Shown here piece by piece: positions 1 through 5,418 of a DNA stretch of 23,530 nt. This DNA comes from Lentimicrobiaceae bacterium (GTDB taxonomy: Bacteria; Bacteroidota; Bacteroidia; Bacteroidales; WCHB1-69), in assembly GCA_009776395.1 (NCBI GenBank), contig WRNX01000010.1:145-23674 (forward strand), given 5' to 3'. The notes beneath the pieces are model-generated. The model was not told the origin of the DNA. It made no database searches and worked only from the letters and a program-made list of their open reading frames with translations. The translations under genes were made by a program, and so were the position numbers. The stretch's first letter is position 1. The number at the start of each line of letters is the position of its first letter.

Positions 1-74
1 AAGGTTTTTTCTAATTTTTCCAACGTTGAGTTGAGTACTTTGAGTTTTTCAAGGTTTATTTTTTCCTTTTCCAT
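1..74 (-). CDS. recA: Probable RecA recombinase, N-terminal 24 codons (runs off left edge)
   Basis: Only the first 24 codons are in the window. They read MEKEKINLEKLKVLNSTLEK followed by LEKT, and the next codon begins TT (Phe or Leu). Bacteroidetes RecA proteins start with a short charged segment, then a KLxALxxTLxKIEK-type helix leading into FGKG(S/A)IM. The pattern KLKVLNSTLEKLEKT(F) fits this start well, with the edge falling just before the expected FGKG. RecA is the ATP-dependent DNA strand-exchange protein of recombinational repair and SOS induction. A textbook Bacteroidetes promoter and an overlapping inverted repeat lie just upstream, fitting a regulated repair gene. The call rests on a short N-terminus without any catalytic motif; an unrelated coiled-coil protein is possible. 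Confidence 0.55.
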   Translation of the reverse strand, partial: MEKEKINLEKLKVLNSTLEKLEKT

Positions 75-114
75 TTCTGTATTATTTTGTGAAACATTAA
101 TTTATAAAAAAAAT

Positions 115-148
115 CGGTTATATATTTACGACCGCAAATATACAACCG
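115..148. promoter_or_regulatory. Near-perfect inverted repeat over the -7 box (candidate operator)
   Basis: Arms CGGTTATATATTTACG (115-130) and CGCAAATATACAACCG (133-148) are inverted copies with 14 of 16 positions matching and a 2-nt centre. The right arm contains the whole -7 element of the recA-like promoter, so a protein bound here would block polymerase. The start point lies inside the left arm, so only part of the repeat is transcribed and an RNA hairpin is unlikely. Which repressor binds, and whether it is an SOS regulator, cannot be read from the sequence. Confidence 0.5.
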
Positions 149-165
149 AAAAAAGGATTTGTCAA
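135..165 (-). promoter_or_regulatory. Bacteroidetes-type promoter for the recA-like gene
   Basis: On the minus strand a TTG (165-163, within TTGACA) is followed after 20 nt by TATATTTG (142-135), an exact match to the Bacteroidetes sigma-ABfr -7 consensus TAnnTTTG with the usual spacing to the -33 element. The start point would be near 128, giving a leader of roughly 55 nt before the ATG at 74. It lies downstream of the gcvH stop, so the recA-like gene has its own promoter. Confidence 0.75.
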
Positions 166-183
166 GGGGGTAGATCAATTTTT

Positions 184-549
184 TTATCCGATAATCGCGT
201 TATATTGCTCTTCGGTTAAAAGATCTTCAAACTCAGCGGGGTTAGATACATTTACTCGAATAATCCAACCGGCTCCGGTGGGATCGCTATTAATTAATCC
301 CGGGTTACTTTCTAATTCTTCGTTAAATTCAACTACTTCTCCGCCCATAGGTAGAAGTAGGTCTGAAACGGTTTTAACGGCTTCAACAGTTCCGAAAACT
401 TCTTCTTTTTTAAGAGTTTCGCCTATGGTGTAAATATCTAAGAAAACAATATCACCTAATTGTTCGGCTGCAAAAGCAGTGATTCCAACAACGGCACGGT
501 CGCCTTCTAATTTTACCCATTCGTGATCTTTGGTGTACTTCATACTCAT
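184..549 (-). CDS. gcvH: Glycine cleavage system H protein
   Basis: GcvH carries the aminomethyl intermediate of glycine decarboxylation on a lipoyl-lysine and shuttles it between the P, T and L proteins in the cytoplasm. The 121-residue length is normal. The start KYTKDHEWV and the lipoylation motif VFGTVEAVKTVSDLLLP, with Lys59 as the lipoylated residue, are diagnostic; GLINSDPTGAGWIIRV follows as in the family. A second in-frame ATG at codon 3 could equally be the start, as many homologues begin nearer KYT. No gcvP or gcvT is in the window. It lies 55 nt downstream of tRNA-Pro on the same strand with no obvious promoter between, so it may be read from the tRNA promoter. A short CAYTAAY heptad run precedes the start. 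Confidence 0.96.
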   Translation of the reverse strand: MSMKYTKDHEWVKLEGDRAVVGITAFAAEQLGDIVFLDIYTIGETLKKEEVFGTVEAVKTVSDLLLPMGGEVVEFNEELESNPGLINSDPTGAGWIIRVNVSNPAEFEDLLTEEQYNAIIG

Positions 550-554
550 GATTT

Positions 555-575
555 TATAATGATTAGTGGTTAATG
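555..575 (-). repeat. Three heptads CATTAAC-CACTAAT-CATTATA in the gcvH leader
   Basis: Reading the minus strand toward gcvH, three consecutive 7-nt units, CATTAAC (575-569), CACTAAT (568-562) and the degenerate CATTATA (561-555), end 5 nt before the first ATG. The unit is the same as the 12-copy array at 16658-16741, in the same orientation relative to the following gene and at a similar distance from its start. Three units alone could be chance; the match to the second site makes it worth recording. Confidence 0.5.
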
Positions 576-604
576 ATTAATTTTTTCTGTTTTTTAAAAA
601 ATTG

Positions 605-678
605 TCGGGGTGAGAAGACTCGAACTTCCGACCACTTGCACCCCATGCAAGTACGCTAGCCAACTGCGCCACACCCCG
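605..678 (-). tRNA. tRNA-Pro (anticodon GGG)
   Basis: A full cloverleaf folds on the minus strand. The acceptor stem CGGGGTG pairs with CACCCCG, with discriminator A at 605. The D arm is GCGC/GCGT. The anticodon stem CTTGC/GCAAG encloses loop ATGGGGT, giving anticodon GGG at 644-642 and G37, typical of proline tRNAs. The T arm is GGAAG-TTCGAGT-CTTCT. The 5' C and the anticodon identify it as proline, reading CCC/CCU. The 3' CCA is not encoded, so it must be added after transcription. A strong promoter lies just upstream (720-689). Confidence 0.95.
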
Positions 679-688
679 AATGAGACGG

Positions 689-720
689 CAAAAATATACT
701 TTTTTGTTTATCATAACAAA
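689..720 (-). promoter_or_regulatory. Promoter of tRNA-Pro
   Basis: Minus-strand TTTG (720-717), 20 nt, then TATTTTTG (696-689), an exact TAnnTTTG. The start point would lie a few bases before the mature tRNA 5' end at 678. It overlaps the divergent plus-strand promoter at 703-736. Confidence 0.75.
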
Positions 721-736
721 AATTCTTTTATCTTCG
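703..736 (+). promoter_or_regulatory. Promoter of the secreted metalloprotease operon
   Basis: TTTG (703-706), 22 nt, then TATCTTCG (729-736), a one-base variant of TAnnTTTG. Transcription from about 742 would give a leader of roughly 57 nt before the ATG at 799. Its -33 element lies inside the tRNA-Pro promoter on the other strand. Confidence 0.5.
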
Positions 737-798
737 CAAACTTTTTTTAAAACCCAAAATATATACATAAAATATTAATAATAAAAAAAATATAGTAA

Positions 799-2862
799 AT
801 GAAAAAAACCTTACCCATTATCCTTTCTATCATTATTACGACCCATTTCATGAATGTGAATGCACAATTTATTTTTGACACCACTAAAAATAAAACAATT
901 CAAACTCTTTCAACACAAAGTAAAATTTCGAAAGACCTCATTAAAAGAGGAGTAGAACAAGTTGCAATGCTGTGGAATTACACCGATGGCAACGAAACCG
1001 AATTCCTCAATTTTTGTGTAGAAAACTTCTGCAAAACACCCGAAGAAAAGGAACAACTTTTTAACCGCGTTGCAGACAATTTTGAATCTATTTTTGGACA
1101 CAACAACCGCATTACACTTGATCTAACACGCCCTATTCACGTAACCGGATACGAACAATTACCTATTGACGAACTGTTTGCCACTTACGACATCAACGCG
1201 CATTTCTCCGACGATATGTTTGCCAATAAAATTGCGTTTATTATTGCTCTAAATTTTCCCTATTTTACTCTAAATGAGAAAGAAAATAATGGCGCAACCT
1301 GGAGCGACCTACACTGGGGATATGTTCGTTTGGGTGATTATTTTCACAGTCGTGTACCCGCAAATCTGCAACAAAATATTAGCGTTGCCATTGGAAATGC
1401 CGACAATTATATCGCCAATTACAACATTCCCATGGGGTTAATTAAAAACGGAAGTAACAATAATTACTGGGCGTATAATACAAAACTGATCTCTCACTGG
1501 GGACTCAGAGATGAAATTAAAGCCGCTTACGCTGACGCCGAAAATGGATATATTAAACAACAATTAATCTACGCAGTAATGAAAGCCATTATTAATCAAT
1601 CTATTCCAATGGAAATATTGGAAGAAAATGAAGGCTATTATTGGAAACCTGTTATCAACAAAACTTTTTTACACGATATTGTTGAAATTGAAAATACTCC
1701 CGAACCCAACACCAGATACCAACATCTGCTCAATGTTTTTAAAGCGGTAAGCGCGACAGATAAATGTTATGCCGGTGGAAGTAACTATATTTCGAGAACG
1801 TTTGAAAGCGAATTGGAAATGACTCTTGCCGATGTGGAAAAACTTTTTATCTCTTTGGTTACCTCGCCGCAAGTGAAACAAGTAGCGGATATTATTACCA
1901 AAAGATTAGGAAGAAAATTGCAACCTTTTGATATTTGGTACGATGGATTTAAATCGAGAAGTTCTATCAATCAAGATTCGTTAGATAATGATGTTCGTAA
2001 TAAATATCCGGATGTTACCGCATTTCAAAACGATCTTCCAAATATTTTAGTAAAATTGGGATTTACTCCTGAAAAAGCAAAATTTATATGTTCTCACGTT
2101 CAAGTAGATCCTTCTATCGGCGCAGGACATGCGTGGGGCGCATTGATGAAATCTGACAAGGCAATGTTACGCACCCGTTTTGTAAATGGCATGGATTATA
2201 AAGGATACAATATTGGTACTCACGAATTTGGACATAACGTGGAACAAACTATTTCGCTGCACAATGTGCCTAATTATTTTTTAAATGGCGTACCTAATAC
2301 GGCTTTCACAGAAGCATTGGCGTTTACTTTTCAACAAAAGGATTTAGAATTATTGGGATATGAGAATACTGATGAATTATTGGAATATTTAAACACGTTG
2401 GATATTTTTTGGGGATGTTACGAAATTATGGGCGTTTCTTTGGTAGATATTAAAGTATGGCAATGGATGTACCAAAACCCTGATACCGATGCACAAAGAT
2501 TAAAAGAAGCGGTCATGAGAATTGCCATAGAGGTTTGGAATCAATACTATGCGCCTGTTTTTGGGATGCCCGATCAAACTATTCTGGCAATTTATTCTCA
2601 CATGATTGACGCACCTTTATATTTGTCAAATTATCCAATTGGACATATTATTGATTTTCAGATTGGTAATTATCTAAAAGATAAAAACCTCGGCGATGAA
2701 GTTTTTAGAATGTATGCAATGGGAAGACTTACTCCCAAACTTTGGATGGAACGTGCGGTGGGCAGTCAAATTAATACGAATGACCTTTTATCCAGTACAC
2801 AAACCGCTATCAATAAAATAAATGAAGTGATGAAAGCCGAAAAAAAATCTAAGAAAAAATAG
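799..2862 (+). CDS. Secreted zinc metalloprotease with HEFGH motif (M3-like gluzincin, family not assigned)
   Basis: This 687-residue protein begins with a signal peptide (MKKTLPIILSIIITTHFMNVNAQ), so it acts in the periplasm or outside. The central motif GTHEFGHNVEQ gives the zinc ligands His475 and His479 with catalytic Glu476. Glu505 in AFTEALAF, 26 residues later, is placed like the third ligand of gluzincins such as M3 oligopeptidases. The C-terminal stretch YPIGHIIDFQIG, then GRLTPKLWMERAVGSQI, also resembles the helical end of M2/M3/M32-type enzymes. The roughly 450 residues before the motif I cannot assign. The Lys-rich tail is not a T9SS sorting domain. AMP nucleosidase starts 5 nt after its stop, so the two are probably cotranscribed. 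The peptidase class is fairly certain; substrate and family are not. Confidence 0.8.
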   Translation: MKKTLPIILSIIITTHFMNVNAQFIFDTTKNKTIQTLSTQSKISKDLIKRGVEQVAMLWNYTDGNETEFLNFCVENFCKTPEEKEQLFNRVADNFESIFGHNNRITLDLTRPIHVTGYEQLPIDELFATYDINAHFSDDMFANKIAFIIALNFPYFTLNEKENNGATWSDLHWGYVRLGDYFHSRVPANLQQNISVAIGNADNYIANYNIPMGLIKNGSNNNYWAYNTKLISHWGLRDEIKAAYADAENGYIKQQLIYAVMKAIINQSIPMEILEENEGYYWKPVINKTFLHDIVEIENTPEPNTRYQHLLNVFKAVSATDKCYAGGSNYISRTFESELEMTLADVEKLFISLVTSPQVKQVADIITKRLGRKLQPFDIWYDGFKSRSSINQDSLDNDVRNKYPDVTAFQNDLPNILVKLGFTPEKAKFICSHVQVDPSIGAGHAWGALMKSDKAMLRTRFVNGMDYKGYNIGTHEFGHNVEQTISLHNVPNYFLNGVPNTAFTEALAFTFQQKDLELLGYENTDELLEYLNTLDIFWGCYEIMGVSLVDIKVWQWMYQNPDTDAQRLKEAVMRIAIEVWNQYYAPVFGMPDQTILAIYSHMIDAPLYLSNYPIGHIIDFQIGNYLKDKNLGDEVFRMYAMGRLTPKLWMERAVGSQINTNDLLSSTQTAINKINEVMKAEKKSKKK

Positions 2863-2867
2863 TATCT

Positions 2868-3650
2868 ATGCAAACAAAAATTGAGATAGCGGAAAACTGG
2901 CTTCCCCGATACACGGGTACTGCTTTGGATGATTTTGGAAAATATATCATTCTCACCAACTTCAAAGATTATGTAGTGAACTTTGCTGAAATTATGAATA
3001 CGGAAGTGATGGGAGAGGATAATCCCATGCAAAGCGCCACCAAAAATAATATCACCATTATTAATTTCTCTATGGGAAGCGCAATGGCGGCTACGATTAT
3101 GGATCTGCTCACTGCGGTGAAACCTAAAGCCGTGCTTTTTCTTGGAAAAACCGGCGGATTAAAAAACTATATCAACATTGGCGACCTGTTGCTGCCCATT
3201 GCGGCTATTAGAGGTGAAGGAACTTCCAACGATTACTTTCCGCCCGAAGTACCCGCGCTTCCCGCATTTAACATGCAAAAAGCCATATCTTCTACCATAA
3301 GAGACTATAATAAAGATTATTGGACAGGAACGGTATATACTACCAACCGGAGATTGTGGGAACATGATGACAATTTTAAAGAACACCTGAGGGCAATTAG
3401 AGCCACTGCTATTGATATGGAAACGGCAACTTTGTTTTCCGTTGGGTTTTATAATAGAATTCCCACCGGCGCATTACTTCTGATTTCCGACCAGCCCATG
3501 CTTCCCGATGGAATTAAAACTGAAAAAAGCGATAAATTTGTTACCGAACAATACTCATTAGAGCATTTAAAAATAGGGATAGATTCGTTACGGCAATTAA
3601 TAAACAAAGGCATGACCATTAAGCATTTGAAGTTTGATTACTATGAGTAA
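2868..3650 (+). CDS. amn: AMP nucleosidase (Bacteroidetes type)
   Basis: AMP nucleosidase hydrolyses AMP to adenine and ribose 5-phosphate in the cytoplasm and belongs to the nucleoside phosphorylase superfamily. The protein starts KIEIAENWLPRYTGT, as in the short (about 260-residue) Bacteroidetes enzymes, which lack the N-terminal domain of E. coli Amn. Fold motifs visible are the glycine-rich strand VLFLGKTGGLKN, the ribose-binding AIDMETATLF (Asp183, Glu185), and LLISDQP with Asp208 at the expected position of the catalytic acid. It follows the metalloprotease by 5 nt, without an apparent promoter. Its role with a secreted peptidase is unclear; purE elsewhere in the window is a separate purine step. 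Confidence 0.9.
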   Translation: MQTKIEIAENWLPRYTGTALDDFGKYIILTNFKDYVVNFAEIMNTEVMGEDNPMQSATKNNITIINFSMGSAMAATIMDLLTAVKPKAVLFLGKTGGLKNYINIGDLLLPIAAIRGEGTSNDYFPPEVPALPAFNMQKAISSTIRDYNKDYWTGTVYTTNRRLWEHDDNFKEHLRAIRATAIDMETATLFSVGFYNRIPTGALLLISDQPMLPDGIKTEKSDKFVTEQYSLEHLKIGIDSLRQLINKGMTIKHLKFDYYE

Positions 3651-3747
3651 TGCAAATGAAAATGCTGATAAACAAAACTTTACAGAAGAATCCATTTCGT
3701 CTGCCAATAAATTCATATATAATTCTGTTGCATTCATAATTGATTAA
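3643..3747 (+). CDS. Possible 34-residue ORF overlapping the amn stop
   Basis: An ATG at 3643 lies inside the last codons of amn (ATGAGTAA shares the amn TAA) and opens a frame of 34 codons ending at 3747. It begins MSNANENADKQNF and ends SVAFIID. The 8-nt overlap is the geometry of translational coupling. It has no recognisable domain, and may be chance or the stump of a gene lost downstream of amn. Confidence 0.2.
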   Translation: MSNANENADKQNFTEESISSANKFIYNSVAFIID

Positions 3748-3784
3748 ATCTTATATATATACCCCTATACTAAAAACTTGAATT

Positions 3785-5380
3785 ATGTTAAAAAAGCGCC
3801 TTTTAATTACCATTCTTTTGTTTCCGATGGTATCAATTTGTCAAAATAATGATTCTTTTATTTCGCAATTTATGCACCTTTCCCAAGAACAACTCTATGA
3901 TACTGGTAATTACTATTTTAATAAGAGTATTTACGATACTGCCATCGTTTGTTATACTTTACTTACTAACAGTACTGTAAAAGATACAGATTACGAGTTA
4001 TGGGAAAAACTTATCATAGCTCAAAATAAAATTGCAATTATTCATTACAATATGTGCGATTATCGCAGAGCATACGAATTGTGGATGAGAACATTATTTC
4101 TTTGTGAAACACATGATCATGTATCGTACACATCAAAGGTTTATCCTAATATCGGAAATATCTATTATCGTTTTAAGAATTACGATATGGCTAAATCCTA
4201 TTTTTTGAAAGGATTGGATTCGCATCAGGATAGTACAAATATTGTTCTTATATTAAATAATATATGTGCTTCCGAATTAGAAAATGAAAAATTGGACAGC
4301 GCATTTTTCTATCTCAATAAATCTTTGCAAATCAGCAAACGTCATAATGATGTTTACTCATATTACATGTTAAATAACCTTGCAGCGCTTTACACAAAAT
4401 ATAAAGAATATGACTCGGCAAAATATTATTTTCATTTAGCATTAGATGAAGCAACTAAAAATAGCCAATTGGTATCCATAGCCCAAAATTTATCAGACTT
4501 GGGAAAGTTTTTTTTTGAAATCAAACAAATGGATTCGGCTATTTACTATCTAAATTTGTCAAACAATGTGGCAGAAAAAAATAAAGTTTTGGGAATTTTA
4601 GCGGAAAATTACCTGACACTATCACAAATAGAAGAATTTAAAGGAAAAGTTACAGACGCTTTTGAATTTTTTAAAAAATACAGCAGATTAAAAGATTCGG
4701 TATATAACATTGAGATCATTGGAGAGTTTAATCAACTACAGCACATTCATGAGATTTCAAAAGTAAATCAACAGATTGAACGACTTGCTTTAGAAAAGAA
4801 GATTAACGAACGAACGATTCAATATCAAAAACTGCTTTGGTATATTACACTGAGTATTTTAATATTCGTTAGTTGTGTATTATTATTTATCTTTTTTCAA
4901 AAAAAGAGATTGGATAAAGCTTATAAAGTACTCGTTGAAAAAAATCTTGAAATTATGGGTTTTCAGCAAAAGAATTTATCCGAAAATGATTCTGAAAAAT
5001 ACAAAAAGAGTTCTCTTACTTATAATATGCAGGATGAACTTTTGAATAGAATTTTAATTTTAATGGAAAATGACTCTATAATATACGATACGGAATTTAC
5101 TTTAGATAAATTAGCGGAATTAGTGCAATCAAATCCTACTTATGTTTCTCAGACAATTAACAATGCATTACAGAAAAATTTTCGTTCGTTTCTTAATAAT
5201 TACCGGATACGTGAGGCGCAACGGTTGTTTTCTGAACCCGATGCAATGCGATATACCATAGAAACGATTGCACTTCGGGTAGGTTTTAAATCCCGAAGTG
5301 CATTCCGCGATGTTTTTAAAGAGATTACCGGAGTAAGTCCTAATTTCTACATTAAATCAATTCAAAAACAACAATTATAA
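3785..5380 (+). CDS. TPR / transmembrane / AraC-type DNA-binding regulator
   Basis: The 531-residue protein has an N-terminal signal peptide (MLKKRLLITILLFPMVSICQ), a long stretch of degenerate tetratricopeptide repeats to about residue 330 (repeated AKYYFHLAL / SAIYYLNLS-type helices), one transmembrane helix around 350-371 (LLWYITLSILIFVSCVLLFI), a short coiled-coil linker, and an AraC-family helix-turn-helix pair from about 437 to the end (FTLDKLAELVQSNPTYVSQT, then ETIALRVGFKSRSAFRDVFK). This is the known Bacteroidetes architecture in which periplasmic TPRs sense a signal and a cytoplasmic AraC domain regulates transcription. There is no histidine kinase or receiver domain. It has its own leader 134 nt after amn and is convergent with the T9SS pair at 5403-12961, which may be among its targets; that is inference. 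Confidence 0.85.
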   Translation: MLKKRLLITILLFPMVSICQNNDSFISQFMHLSQEQLYDTGNYYFNKSIYDTAIVCYTLLTNSTVKDTDYELWEKLIIAQNKIAIIHYNMCDYRRAYELWMRTLFLCETHDHVSYTSKVYPNIGNIYYRFKNYDMAKSYFLKGLDSHQDSTNIVLILNNICASELENEKLDSAFFYLNKSLQISKRHNDVYSYYMLNNLAALYTKYKEYDSAKYYFHLALDEATKNSQLVSIAQNLSDLGKFFFEIKQMDSAIYYLNLSNNVAEKNKVLGILAENYLTLSQIEEFKGKVTDAFEFFKKYSRLKDSVYNIEIIGEFNQLQHIHEISKVNQQIERLALEKKINERTIQYQKLLWYITLSILIFVSCVLLFIFFQKKRLDKAYKVLVEKNLEIMGFQQKNLSENDSEKYKKSSLTYNMQDELLNRILILMENDSIIYDTEFTLDKLAELVQSNPTYVSQTINNALQKNFRSFLNNYRIREAQRLFSEPDAMRYTIETIALRVGFKSRSAFRDVFKEITGVSPNFYIKSIQKQQL

Positions 5381-5390
5381 TAACCAAATG

Positions 5391-5418
5391 TAATTACTTA
5401 AATTAGTAATTATTTTTT
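5391..5418 (+). terminator. Rho-independent terminator of the TPR-AraC gene
   Basis: Arms TAATTACT (5391-5398) and AGTAATTA (5405-5412) with loop TAAATT, followed by six T (5413-5418). The T tract works only for plus-strand transcripts. The right half of the hairpin doubles as the stop and last codons of the convergent gene ending at 5403. An all-AT stem like this is weak, but position and T run fit. Confidence 0.6.

Noticed and set aside
577..768. 63-codon minus-strand frame
   Set aside because: It runs straight through tRNA-Pro and its promoter; the translation is of tRNA sequence and has no domain.
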